DNA from: an uncultured Ignavibacteria bacterium
Lineage (GTDB): Bacteria; Bacteroidota; Ignavibacteria; Tepidaquicellales; OLB5
DNA: 64,000 nt
Assembly (NCBI GenBank): GCA_937873695.1
Contig: CALMYL010000006.1
Coordinates: forward strand, 1-64,000
Direction: 5' to 3'
Below, one piece after another: positions 50,342 through 58,722 of this stretch (positions are counted from its first letter, which is position 1; each line of letters starts with the position of its first letter). The notes under the pieces are model-generated. The model made no database searches. It was not told the origin of the DNA and saw only the letters and a program-made list of their open reading frames with translations. Both the position numbers and the translations under genes were made by a program.

Positions 50342-51652
50342 ATGGAAGCACAATTGAAAAATCTTGTAATATTAGGCGCGGGTACCGCAGGCACAATGAT
50401 GTTAAACAAACTGCACAATGCCCTGGACCTTAGCGAATGGAAACTGACAATTGTTGATAACGAAAAGTCACATTACTATCAGCCGGGATTCCTGTTTATT
50501 CCGTTCGGAGTTTATACTGAATCAGATGTAGTAAAACCGAAAGAGAAGTTTTTTCCTGAAGGGATAAAAATGATCAATTCAGGGATATGGAAAGTTATAC
50601 CGGAATATAACAAAGTTCACCTTGAAAGCGGCATTACTCTTGATTACGATATCTTGATAATTGCAACCGGTTCAAGGATCGCCCCTGAAGAAACCGAGGG
50701 TTTGACAGGCAAATTATGGAAGAAAGATATTTTTGATTTCTACACGCTTGATGGCGCATTAGCGCTTGCTGAGAAATTCAGTAAATGGGATGGCGGCAAA
50801 CTTGTAATAAATATTACCGAAATGCCAATTAAGTGCCCTGTAGCTCCGCTTGAATTTGCATTTCTTGCTGATGCTTTCTTTGAAGAAAGGGGCATCCGCG
50901 AAAAAGTACATATTCAGTATGTTACGCCGCTTGCAGAAGCATTCACTAAACATAAATGTTCAGAAGTATTGGGGCACTTCCTGGAAGATAAAGGAATTGA
51001 GCTTGTTTCTGAATTTAATACCGGCAGAATTGATAATGATGAAAAGAAACTCATCTCATGGGATGAGCGCGAGATTGAATTTGACCTGCTGGTTACCGTG
51101 CCTACTAATAAAGGGGCTGATTACATTGAAACATCAGGTCTGGGTGATGAACTTAATTTTGTACCAACAGATAAACATACGCTTCAGTCGGTAGCAAGTA
51201 AGAATATTTTTGTAATTGGTGATGCGGCGAATATTCCCGCAAGCAAAGCAGGCTCTGTAGCGCACTTTGAATCGGAAATACTGACTGAGAATATTTTAAA
51301 TTTTATTAACGCCAGGCCGCTTGCAGCAAGGTTTGATGGCCATGCAAACTGTTTTATTGAATCAGGCCGCGGCAAGGCGTTTTTGATCGATTTCAACTAT
51401 GATGTTGAACCTATGCCGGGAAATTTTCCCATGGCGCATGTGGGTCCGTTCTCGCTTCTTAAAGAAACAAGAATGAATCACCTGGGAAAACTTATGTTCA
51501 GGTGGGCTTACTGGAATGTTCTGCTCAAAGGTAAAGAGCTTCCTATAGGTCCTCATATGTCCTTAAAAGGAAAGATCCTTGACGACATATACAAATCGGA
51601 TGATTTTATAACAGATGAGCAGCAAATTACGAAGCTCTCGGGAGGAATATAG
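50342..51652 (+). CDS. Sulfide:quinone oxidoreductase-like flavoprotein
   Basis: 436 aa. N-terminal FAD motif VILGAGTAGTMMLNKL, a second nucleotide-binding region IFVIGDAANIPASKAG, and two well-placed cysteines, C165 (IKCPVAPLE) and C337 (ANCFIESG), which match the redox-active pair of sulfide:quinone oxidoreductases. C-terminal amphipathic segments may attach it to the membrane. Likely oxidises sulfide or a persulfide and passes electrons to quinone. It leads a three-gene cluster with TusE/DsrC-like and DsrE-like proteins; the sulfur-relay reading of the cluster is inferred. Confidence 0.88.
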   Translation: MEAQLKNLVILGAGTAGTMMLNKLHNALDLSEWKLTIVDNEKSHYYQPGFLFIPFGVYTESDVVKPKEKFFPEGIKMINSGIWKVIPEYNKVHLESGITLDYDILIIATGSRIAPEETEGLTGKLWKKDIFDFYTLDGALALAEKFSKWDGGKLVINITEMPIKCPVAPLEFAFLADAFFEERGIREKVHIQYVTPLAEAFTKHKCSEVLGHFLEDKGIELVSEFNTGRIDNDEKKLISWDEREIEFDLLVTVPTNKGADYIETSGLGDELNFVPTDKHTLQSVASKNIFVIGDAANIPASKAGSVAHFESEILTENILNFINARPLAARFDGHANCFIESGRGKAFLIDFNYDVEPMPGNFPMAHVGPFSLLKETRMNHLGKLMFRWAYWNVLLKGKELPIGPHMSLKGKILDDIYKSDDFITDEQQITKLSGGI

Positions 51653-51654
51653 AA

Positions 51655-51984
51655 ATGTCAGCAGCAGTTGCAGAAAAAGTTATTCTTGGCAAAACATTGG
51701 CAATAGATGCAGATGGGAACCTGGCAAATTTAACTGACTGGGACGAAGAAATAGCTAATGAACTTGCAAAAGAAGAAGGAATAGATTCACTCAGCGAAAA
51801 GCACTGGCAGGTTATAAACTATATGCGCAAAGTATATACAGATACCGGTGACGCGCCTTCGATCCGTAAACTTACAAAGGAAAGCGGAGTTGATACTAAA
51901 GAATTGTATGCGTTGTTCCCAAAGGGACCGGCTAAAAAAGCGGCACGTATAGCGGGTTTGCCAAAGCCAAAAGGATGCATATAG
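51655..51984 (+). CDS. TusE/DsrC-family sulfur-carrier protein
   Basis: 109 aa. The C-terminal arm LFPKGPAKKAARIAGLPKPK ends with the conserved GCI, so the penultimate cysteine (C108, CysA) is present. The second cysteine of true DsrC (CysB, eleven residues earlier) is replaced by alanine in KKAARIAG, which makes it TusE/RspA-like rather than a dissimilatory sulfite-reductase DsrC. Two bases after the flavoprotein gene, so co-transcribed. Probably carries a persulfide between the neighbouring proteins. Confidence 0.9.
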   Translation: MSAAVAEKVILGKTLAIDADGNLANLTDWDEEIANELAKEEGIDSLSEKHWQVINYMRKVYTDTGDAPSIRKLTKESGVDTKELYALFPKGPAKKAARIAGLPKPKGCI

Positions 51985-52040
51985 ACGTGAAGCGTCAAAC
52001 GTGAAACGTCAAACGTGAAACGTTAAGCGTGAAATCTCAA
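51985..52040. repeat. 14-bp tandem repeats between TusE-like and DsrE-like genes
   Basis: Four consecutive 14-base units (51985, 51999, 52013, 52027), consensus ACGTGAAACGTCAA, begin right after the stop codon at 51984 and end 24 bases before the DsrE-like start. Units 1-3 differ at one or two positions each and unit 4 is more degenerate. Confidence 0.75.
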
Positions 52041-52064
52041 AAAAAGCAATATAAGGGTGTTGAA

Positions 52065-52547
52065 ATGTCAGAAGAAAATAATTACGAACCTATTAAAAAA
52101 GTATCAATTATTGTTTCTAAAGGGTCGCTGGAAGGTGTTTACCCCGGTTTAATTATGGCAAATGGCGCCAGGATGGAAGGTATTGAGGCGAATTTATTTT
52201 TTACTTTCTTCGGGATGGAGGCGATAATCGATAAGAAGATGGATCATATTAAAGTTGCAACAGTCGGGAATCCCGCTATGCATATGCCCACACTCATTGG
52301 TTCGCTTCCCGGAATGAGCGCTCTTGCAACCCATATGATGGAAAAAGAAATGGAAAAAATAGATATTCCCCCGGTGAGGGAATTTCTTGAGATGATACAT
52401 GATGCAGGATGCAATATATATGCATGTAAGGCTTCTGTTGATATGTTTCACCTGAAAAAAGAAGACTTCTGTTCACAGGTTGATGAAGTAATTACAGTGG
52501 GAGAGTTTTACGAAAAATCAGCCGGTGCAAGTATCATATTTACATAA
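52065..52547 (+). CDS. DsrE/DsrF-like (DrsE superfamily) protein
   Basis: 160 aa. Features of the DsrE2-like branch: KVSIIVSKGSLEGVYPGLIM, the NGARMEGIEANLFFTFFG segment, and a cysteine in GCNIYACKAS that is the usual persulfide site of the superfamily. Start at 52065 chosen (AAGGG seven bases upstream) rather than a GTG inside the tandem repeat at 52029. Third gene of the sulfur cluster. A hydrophobic helix-like stretch (HMPTLIGSLPGMSALATHMM) is also typical. Confidence 0.85.
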   Translation: MSEENNYEPIKKVSIIVSKGSLEGVYPGLIMANGARMEGIEANLFFTFFGMEAIIDKKMDHIKVATVGNPAMHMPTLIGSLPGMSALATHMMEKEMEKIDIPPVREFLEMIHDAGCNIYACKASVDMFHLKKEDFCSQVDEVITVGEFYEKSAGASIIFT

Positions 52548-52627
52548 TATTACAAAGTGTTTTTTGTAGTTTAAATCATTACAGAAATATCGTACAAAAT
52601 GCGCTGACAGCTAACGTTATCACGGTG

Positions 52628-52635
52628 TATTTTTG
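52628..52635 (+). promoter_or_regulatory. TAnnTTTG-type -7 box
   Basis: TATTTTTG lies about 120 bases upstream of the exported protein gene at 52759. No -33 element is apparent. Confidence 0.3.
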
Positions 52636-52758
52636 TATATGAATAAAACGCATTCCTGCCTTTATAGCGCTCTTTTAAGATAAGAAGAAATCATTACAAA
52701 GAAAACAGGTCTGCAATTCGGAATTTTTTAACTTTTACTTAACTAAATATATATTAAC

Positions 52759-54018
52759 ATGATCGCCTTATTAAGAATTACAGCCCTTTTGATATTTACC
52801 TTCCTTTTATTTGCAGGCAAAGCTTTTGCACAGCAGGAAGATGATCCCGCTAATCCGCGAACCTGGAAGTATTTTAAGATCTACGCCAGAGCTGAAGATG
52901 ACAGCATCTTCATAACCGGGCAGGATGATATGGGAATTGACCCGAAGCTGGAGAGTTATACAATTGTGGTTAACCTGATGGATGGAAATACACAAAATCA
53001 GTACGTAGTGCTTGGTGATGAATCAGACCCTTCGGCTCAAAGATTCGCATGGAGCCAACTCTCAAAAAAAGTTCAGGATGGTTTAATAAACTGGACAGGT
53101 ACTAATAAAGAGAATATGAACGCCAAACGCCTTGATTATGCAAGCGTATTCCTTGATGTGATCAGACAAATTAAGATAAAAGAATTTGTTGCTCCGCCTA
53201 AAAAAGAAAGATCTATCAGAAGCACAACAGCATACATTAATCCGTATTTTCAGCTGTTTGGCGGTGAGAAGCTTGGCATCCCGCTTAAAAGATCAATAGG
53301 GTTTACATTCGGAATTGGGAACAAATACAGCGCTCCGTTTGAAAGTGATCTTGTGAGCATAGGAATGAATATCATCGGTGTCAGCATTAATTACAACACA
53401 ACAATAGATAATCTGAATACGCATACTATCAATAAAGAAACCGGTGATAATTACCCGTGGAAGCAGTATAATAATATTTTTTCACCTCTAAGGGCAATAG
53501 AACTGAGTTATGTTATACCTCTTGGGAATTTTCTGGAAGTAGGCGTGTTAAGCGATATTAAATTCGGCGGGTATTCAACTTCCGCCCTGGGACCTCAGTA
53601 CAAATTCTATGAAAATGGCGACACGACAAAACAGCTTCCAAACAATATACTCAAAGGCACATATCTGAATGCAGAATTCCGCTACCCGTTCAGAATGTTC
53701 GGTTCAACCCGTTCACAGGTATATGTGGCATATTACGCAAACGAAACAAACATCGGGCTCATAACCCGCGAGAGCAGGCTGGCAGGCGCAGTGTTTGATT
53801 TCAGAACGAATATTACACTGCAAAAGATAAGAAACTTTCAGATATTGCTGGAGGTAATGGTCTCAAATATAGGCGAAGGTTTCGCGCTCAACTCTTTTGC
53901 ATTCGGCCCGTCAATCAGGCTTTCAAAAACAGAAAGCGGCAGATTCGGGGTTATTACTGCATTTGTTAATGCCAGGTTTAAGCTGGGTGATTTTTTTGAT
54001 GAGCGTGAAAAAAAGTAA
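52759..54018 (+). CDS. Exported outer-membrane-type protein of unknown function
   Basis: 419 aa. Signal peptide with cleavage after KAFAQ (about residue 25). The N-terminal domain (about 30-135) is mixed alpha/beta, and the C-terminal 270 residues alternate polar and hydrophobic residues with many aromatic ends (FGIGNKYSAPF, FRYPFRMFG, LNARFKLGDFF-like ARFKLGDFFD), consistent with a beta-barrel. No family recognised. Probably monocistronic. Confidence 0.72.
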   Translation: MIALLRITALLIFTFLLFAGKAFAQQEDDPANPRTWKYFKIYARAEDDSIFITGQDDMGIDPKLESYTIVVNLMDGNTQNQYVVLGDESDPSAQRFAWSQLSKKVQDGLINWTGTNKENMNAKRLDYASVFLDVIRQIKIKEFVAPPKKERSIRSTTAYINPYFQLFGGEKLGIPLKRSIGFTFGIGNKYSAPFESDLVSIGMNIIGVSINYNTTIDNLNTHTINKETGDNYPWKQYNNIFSPLRAIELSYVIPLGNFLEVGVLSDIKFGGYSTSALGPQYKFYENGDTTKQLPNNILKGTYLNAEFRYPFRMFGSTRSQVYVAYYANETNIGLITRESRLAGAVFDFRTNITLQKIRNFQILLEVMVSNIGEGFALNSFAFGPSIRLSKTESGRFGVITAFVNARFKLGDFFDEREKK

Positions 54019-54088
54019 TTAGTTACGGATATTAAGATTCAAAAAAACATATTATACAATCTATTACAATATATAGTAACAGGAGAAA

Positions 54089-55438
54089 ATGGCTGTGTTA
54101 AACAAAATTAAAGAACAATCCAACAAAACAAAGGAGAAATACTCTCAAAAGTATATTACCCCAGAAGAAGCAGTAAAAGTTATAAAATCAAATGACAGAA
54201 TATACATCCAGTCCGGATGCGCTTATCCGCAAAGACTGGTTGAAGCCATGACGGCGCGGGGACCCGAGCTGAACAATGTAGAGATTTGCCATCTTATGGT
54301 ATTCGGAGAAGCGCCATACATGAAACCCGAAATGGAAGGACATTTCAGGCATAACGGGTTCTTTCTTGGCGGCAACACAAGGAAACATGTAAACGCGGGC
54401 AAAGCCGATTTTATGCCCATTTTTCTGAGTGAAATTCCGAAACTGATACAGCATGATACAAAACACAGGGTTGATGTAGTGTTAATACAGGTTTCACCGC
54501 CTGATAACCACGGTTTCTGCAGTATGGGTGTTGCAGTTGACTGCACTAAGGCTGCAGTTCATGTAGCAAAATACGTGATCGCGCAGATCAATCCATTAAT
54601 GCCCAGAGTTCACGGGGATAGTTTTATTCATATTAATGATATTGACTTCGCTTTTGAATATGAACAGCCATTGCAGGAATTGCCCGGCATGCATGCTGAA
54701 AAGGATCCCGAAGAAGCAAAGATTTTCGAGAAGATCGGACAGAATATTGCAGATCTTATCGAAGATGGTTCAACCCTTCAGATGGGTATCGGTGCTATTC
54801 CTGATGCAGTGCTTGCAAGACTTACCGATAGAAAAGACCTGGGAATTCACACTGAAATGTTCAGTGACGGAGCGATACCGTTAATTGAAAGCGGTGTGAT
54901 TAATTGCGATAAGAAATCACTGCTTCGCGGAAAGATAGTAACATCGTTCGTTCTGGGGTCACACAAACTTTTTGAGTACATTCATGAGAATCCGTTTGTT
55001 GAAATGAGAACAACTGAATTTGTAAATGATCCCTTCACTATAGCAAGAAACGATAAAATGATAGCTATAAATTCATGTCTGCAGGTTGATATGACCGGAC
55101 AGGTTTGCTCAGATTCAATTGGTTATAATTTTTACAGCGGTTTTGGAGGGCAGGTTGATTTTATCCGCGGTGCGTCACGTTCAAAGGGCGGTAAACCGAT
55201 TATTGCTCTGCAGTCAACCGCCAAAAAGGGTTCAATTTCCAGGATTGTACCTCACCTTGATGAGGGCGCAGGCGTTACAACATCAAGAGGTGACGTTCAC
55301 TGGATCGTAACCGAATACGGCGCAGTGGATCTGCATGGTATGAATGTAAGAGAGAGAGTTAATGCTCTTATCAGTGTTGCTCATCCAAAGTTCCGCGAAG
55401 AAATTGAAAAGGCCGCTAAAGAAAAGAAGTTCATATAA
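54089..55438 (+). CDS. Acetyl-CoA hydrolase/CoA-transferase family protein
   Basis: 449 aa two-domain class I CoA-transferase of the 4-hydroxybutyrate/acetate CoA-transferase type. The catalytic glutamate lies in GIHTEMFSDGAIP (about 250-262); FVNDPFTIARNDKMIAINSC and GVTTSRGDVHWIVTEYGAVD are C-terminal signatures. It moves CoA between organic acids, for instance acetate and an acyl-CoA. An OsmC protein gene follows 50 bases downstream. The substrate pair is uncertain. Confidence 0.9.
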   Translation: MAVLNKIKEQSNKTKEKYSQKYITPEEAVKVIKSNDRIYIQSGCAYPQRLVEAMTARGPELNNVEICHLMVFGEAPYMKPEMEGHFRHNGFFLGGNTRKHVNAGKADFMPIFLSEIPKLIQHDTKHRVDVVLIQVSPPDNHGFCSMGVAVDCTKAAVHVAKYVIAQINPLMPRVHGDSFIHINDIDFAFEYEQPLQELPGMHAEKDPEEAKIFEKIGQNIADLIEDGSTLQMGIGAIPDAVLARLTDRKDLGIHTEMFSDGAIPLIESGVINCDKKSLLRGKIVTSFVLGSHKLFEYIHENPFVEMRTTEFVNDPFTIARNDKMIAINSCLQVDMTGQVCSDSIGYNFYSGFGGQVDFIRGASRSKGGKPIIALQSTAKKGSISRIVPHLDEGAGVTTSRGDVHWIVTEYGAVDLHGMNVRERVNALISVAHPKFREEIEKAAKEKKFI

Positions 55439-55488
55439 TACCTGGATAAAGTAAACGTAAAGTTCAATTAAATTAAGAAATATTTCCA

Positions 55489-55896
55489 ATGACAAAAACA
55501 GCCAGGGTAGACTGGATCGAAGGTTACAAATTAGAAGGCTTAACCGATAACGGTAAAAAAGTGATGATGGATACCGGAGAAAATGCTTCCGCTGCTTCTC
55601 CGGCACAGCTGCTTCTGCAATCCCTTGCAGGCTGCACTATGATGGACTGTGTATTGATAATAAGCAAGTCTCGTAAAAAGATTGATAAGTTCTGGGTAGA
55701 TGTTGCCGCAGAAGAATCTGAAGGCCACCCTAAGATTTTTGAAAAGATACATCTTACGTACAACTTTCTCGGAGCCGGGCTTGATGATGAGATCATAAAA
55801 AGAGCTATCAGTCTTTCTGAAGAAAAGTACTGCAGGGTACATGCTATGTTGTGCAAGATATCTGATATAACTTCTTCATATAATCTGAATAAATAA
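55489..55896 (+). CDS. OsmC-family protein
   Basis: 135 aa. Fits OsmC/Ohr: ENASAASPAQLLLQSLAGCT with the first active-site cysteine near 49, and a second in EEKYCRVHAML near 118, the peroxidatic pair. Members reduce organic hydroperoxides or act in redox stress. It sits after the CoA-transferase gene; co-transcription is possible. A second OsmC-like gene starts at 63704. Confidence 0.88.
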   Translation: MTKTARVDWIEGYKLEGLTDNGKKVMMDTGENASAASPAQLLLQSLAGCTMMDCVLIISKSRKKIDKFWVDVAAEESEGHPKIFEKIHLTYNFLGAGLDDEIIKRAISLSEEKYCRVHAMLCKISDITSSYNLNK

Positions 55897-56132
55897 ATCA
55901 CAAATTAATCATAAGTTAATCTGAATTACTCAGCTTTTGTGAAGAATACTGACGATTACAATTTTACCGAAAGGTAAACACAGCCAGCCCCCGTAATATC
56001 CTGATTTTTGGATGTTTCGGGGGTATTTTCTTAACACAAATTTAATATAAATCTTACAATACTCTAACGGCTTAACTTTAAATTTACAAATATTATTAGG
56101 AGTTTAACACAAAACAAATAAACCAACTGCAT

Positions 56133-57197
56133 ATGAAAAGAACATTTTTACTGTTTTTAGCTGTTACTGTTTTAAGCACCATGGCTTTTTCGCAGGATAA
56201 GAAACCCGGCGAAAGAGGCGGCAAAGTATGGGGCTATGTTTTCGGGGACTATTTCTTTAAGGCGTCAGGTGATTCTACCGGCAGCGGAACGCAATATTCG
56301 TCCTACGGCAACTCATACCAGGCATTTGAAATACGCAGGGCATATCTGGGATATGATTATACATTCAATGATAAATTTTCATCACAGATTCTGCTGGAAG
56401 GAAATGAAAAGATACTAACAAGCACAAGGCTTGGTGTATTTATCAAAACTGCGTATGTTGAATGGAAGGCATTTGAGAAAGTCAGTTTTGCGATAGGACT
56501 TGTACCAACACCTACATGGAGCTGGGCCTTGAACGAAAAAGCTTGGAACTACCGCGCGGTTGAAAAAACCATTGTTGATATGCGCGGTTTTGGTAATGCA
56601 AGCGATCTGGGTGTATCCGCGCGCGGAAAGTTTGATAAAGCCGGAAATTACGGCTTTGGATTAATGATTGGAAACGGAAACGGTCAGAAACCCGAAATTA
56701 ATAAATTTAAAAAATACTACGGTACATTATTTGCAAAACCCGTTAAGGGTCTGCAAATGGAAGTTTACGGCGACTATGAACCCGCTGCCGATGATAAAAA
56801 TAAAACTACACTCAGAGGATTTGTTGGTTATACCTATGAGAAATTCAATTTTGGGGCTGAAGTATTCCAGCAAACCCAGAAAAATGCCGGCGGAAAAGAT
56901 ATTGACGCTGTTCCGTTCGGGATAAGCGGTTTTGTTTGGGGTAATTTGCTTGGCAGGGAAAATATTCCAATATTGAATGTATTTGCAAGATATGATATGT
57001 ATAACCCGAACACAAAAAATGATTCTACAGGATACAAAGAGAATTTCATAACCGTTGGGCTTGATTATATGCCGATTGACAATGTTCACTTCATGCCGAA
57101 CGTTTGGGTGAATTCATACTCAGCGAAAAATTCATCGGCAACTGAGCGTAAAGCTGATGTAGTTGCCAGAATGTCATTCTATTTTGTGTTTAAATAG
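56133..57197 (+). CDS. Porin-like outer-membrane beta-barrel protein
   Basis: 354 aa. Signal peptide (MKRTFLLFLAVTVLSTMAFS, cleavage near SQ) followed by about sixteen predicted amphipathic strands: KVWGYVFGDYFFKASGDS, YQAFEIRRAYLGYDY and VDVMARMSFYF-like closing VVARMSFYFVFK. Aromatic C-terminal residue as in porins. It is clearly paralogous to the protein at 57467-58537, sharing the GDYF..K..GDS and RAVEKTI.D.RG patterns. Substrate unknown; nearby nrfHA suggests a role in ion or nitrite uptake, which is only inference. Confidence 0.85.
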   Translation: MKRTFLLFLAVTVLSTMAFSQDKKPGERGGKVWGYVFGDYFFKASGDSTGSGTQYSSYGNSYQAFEIRRAYLGYDYTFNDKFSSQILLEGNEKILTSTRLGVFIKTAYVEWKAFEKVSFAIGLVPTPTWSWALNEKAWNYRAVEKTIVDMRGFGNASDLGVSARGKFDKAGNYGFGLMIGNGNGQKPEINKFKKYYGTLFAKPVKGLQMEVYGDYEPAADDKNKTTLRGFVGYTYEKFNFGAEVFQQTQKNAGGKDIDAVPFGISGFVWGNLLGRENIPILNVFARYDMYNPNTKNDSTGYKENFITVGLDYMPIDNVHFMPNVWVNSYSAKNSSATERKADVVARMSFYFVFK

Positions 57198-57230
57198 TAA
57201 GCACATAATAACTATACTTAAATATGTATA

Positions 57231-57254
57231 AAGGGGCTCTTCGCCCCTTTTTTA
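57231..57254 (+). terminator. Terminator of the first porin-like gene
   Basis: AAGGGGC (57231-57237) and GCCCCTT (57243-57249) around a 5-base loop, followed by TTTTA. Confidence 0.8.
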
Positions 57255-57298
57255 TTGACTTAAGTCAAATGAAAACCAAATAAAATTTCAGATCTTTG
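57255..57298 (+). promoter_or_regulatory. FNR-like site and -7 box upstream of the second porin-like gene
   Basis: TTGACTTAAGTCAA (57255-57268) is a 14-bp palindrome of the CRP/FNR type (TTGAC-N4-GTCAA). GATCTTTG (57291-57298) resembles TAnnTTTG. The dyad centre is 29.5 bases upstream of the box, i.e. about -43 relative to the expected start, as for class II activation. The same arrangement recurs at 58600-58643. Confidence 0.6.
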
Positions 57299-57299
57299 T

Positions 57300-57372
57300 A
57301 TTGCCGGCAGAAGTAATTCTGCAGGCAATCCTGTATCAAACTGCCGTCCGGGTAATGGATCATCCGGACGGC
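57300..57372 (+). other. Two leader hairpins before the second porin-like gene
   Basis: ATTGCC-G-GCAGAA pairs with TTCTGC-A-GGCAAT (57300-57329), and GCCGTCCGG with CCGGACGGC (57343-57351 with 57364-57372). They would lie in a leader of about 160 bases if the promoter at 57291 is used. A TATCTTTG box further down (57438-57445) offers an alternative start with a short leader. Confidence 0.5.
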
Positions 57373-57466
57373 TTATTAATATACATTTATCATATTTGCA
57401 AGTGACCTGTATCAATTTTAATATCTTTCTTTTGTGTTATCTTTGAGTATTATATTGGAGAAATTT

Positions 57467-58537
57467 ATGAAGTTCATACAGATATTTTTGACCGCTTTAT
57501 TACTTTTTGCACCTCACTACCAATCTATACTGGCACAGGAAAAACCATCATTTAAATTATCGGGTTATGCATTTGGTGATTACTTTTACAAAGTTCAGGG
57601 TGATTCATCAGGTTCTAACGGCGAATATTCTCCGTATAATAAGGATCACCAGGCGTTTGATCTGAGAAGAGTTATGTTTATTTACGAACATTATTTATCA
57701 GAAAAATTTACGGCGGGTTTTACACTGGAAGGAGGAAACAAATATTTTACATCAGGAAGATTTGGTGTTATAGTAAAAGCAGCTTATCTGGAATGGAAAG
57801 ATATATTTGACGGAAGTAATTTGTACGCAGGATATTTTCTTACCCCATCATTTGTATGGGGTATAGCTGAAAAAATGTGGGGGTACCGCGCGGTTGAAAA
57901 AACGATAAGTGATATAAGAGGCTTGACAACTGCTGTTGATCTGGGTGTTGGGCTGAAGGGCAGCTTTGATAAAAAAAAGAACTACGGGTATTTTGTTATG
58001 ATAGGCAATGGTACAGCTACAAGACCGGAAAATAATAAGTATAAAAATTATTACGCTTCCGTTACAGCAAAGCCGGTTGAATATCTGAACCTTGAAGCTT
58101 ACACGGAGTTTGAACCTGCGGCAGAAGATAAAAATAAACTTACATTTAAAGGGGTTCTTGCATATCAAGCCCCCGGATTTACAGTTGGAACTGAAATTGT
58201 TAACCAGCTCAGGAAAAATTCCGGAATCAATAACAGCAATGTTAATCCATTTGGAATTTCATTTTACGCGCACAGTACCCTGATAAAAGAAAAAATAACA
58301 AAAGTACCCAAACTCAGAGTGTTTGCCAGATTTGATTACTATGATCCTGATATGAATAGTGATTCGGCGGGATATAAAGAGAACTTCTTTACAGCGGGGC
58401 TTGATTACATGCCAATAGAGAGTGTGCATTTCATGCCTAATATATGGGTGAATACCTACTCCGCAAAGAACCCGGTATATTATGACCGCAAAGCTGATCT
58501 GGTTGGAAGAGTAACATTCTATTATAATTATAAATAG
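57467..58537 (+). CDS. Porin-like outer-membrane beta-barrel protein (paralogue)
   Basis: 356 aa. The start at 57467 (MKFIQIFLTALLLFA, GGAG six bases upstream) is chosen because the upstream GTG at 57434 overlaps a -7 box. Signal peptide cleavage near LAQE. Strands alternate as in the previous gene: LSGYAFGDYFYKVQGDS, DHQAFDLRRVMFIYEH and a closing VTFYYNYK. Preceded by an FNR-like site, two hairpins and a TATCTTTG box (57438-57445). Likely co-regulated with nrfHA; the transported compound is unknown. Confidence 0.85.
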   Translation: MKFIQIFLTALLLFAPHYQSILAQEKPSFKLSGYAFGDYFYKVQGDSSGSNGEYSPYNKDHQAFDLRRVMFIYEHYLSEKFTAGFTLEGGNKYFTSGRFGVIVKAAYLEWKDIFDGSNLYAGYFLTPSFVWGIAEKMWGYRAVEKTISDIRGLTTAVDLGVGLKGSFDKKKNYGYFVMIGNGTATRPENNKYKNYYASVTAKPVEYLNLEAYTEFEPAAEDKNKLTFKGVLAYQAPGFTVGTEIVNQLRKNSGINNSNVNPFGISFYAHSTLIKEKITKVPKLRVFARFDYYDPDMNSDSAGYKENFFTAGLDYMPIESVHFMPNIWVNTYSAKNPVYYDRKADLVGRVTFYYNYK

Positions 58538-58567
58538 TAACCACTTTAAAAAATATTTTACGAGTGC

Positions 58568-58592
58568 AAGGAGCCAGATGGCTCCTTTTTTT
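58568..58592 (+). terminator. Terminator of the second porin-like gene
   Basis: AAGGAGCC-AGAT-GGCTCCTT (58568-58587), followed by TTTTT. Confidence 0.85.
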
Positions 58593-58599
58593 ATCTTCA

Positions 58600-58643
58600 T
58601 TGACTTAAGTCAATTGTTTGAATTTGTAAATTTATTAAATTTG
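58600..58643 (+). promoter_or_regulatory. FNR-like site and -7 box upstream of nrfHA
   Basis: The identical palindrome TTGACTTAAGTCAA (58600-58613) lies with its centre 29.5 bases before TAAATTTG (58636-58643), the same spacing as in front of the second porin-like gene. A TTG at 58615-58617 may be the -33 element. Typical of activation by an FNR/CRP-type regulator under low oxygen. Confidence 0.65.
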
Positions 58644-58722
58644 AATTATAGCAAAACATTATTCACTTGAATATTTTCAAAAAAATTGGAATGTTAGTCA
58701 AACCAAATCAAAAATTTGATGT

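Noticed and set aside
51655-51984. Dissimilatory sulfite reductase DsrC
   Set aside because: CysB is replaced by alanine and no dsrAB genes are present; TusE/RspA-like naming is safer.
51985-52040. Possible CRISPR array
   Set aside because: Units are directly contiguous with no spacers, and no cas genes are present; simple tandem repeat.
55963-55978. Hairpin TTTACC-GAAA-GGTAAA after the OsmC gene as operator
   Set aside because: Six-base arms, AT-rich, no promoter box in register; could be chance or a weak terminator.
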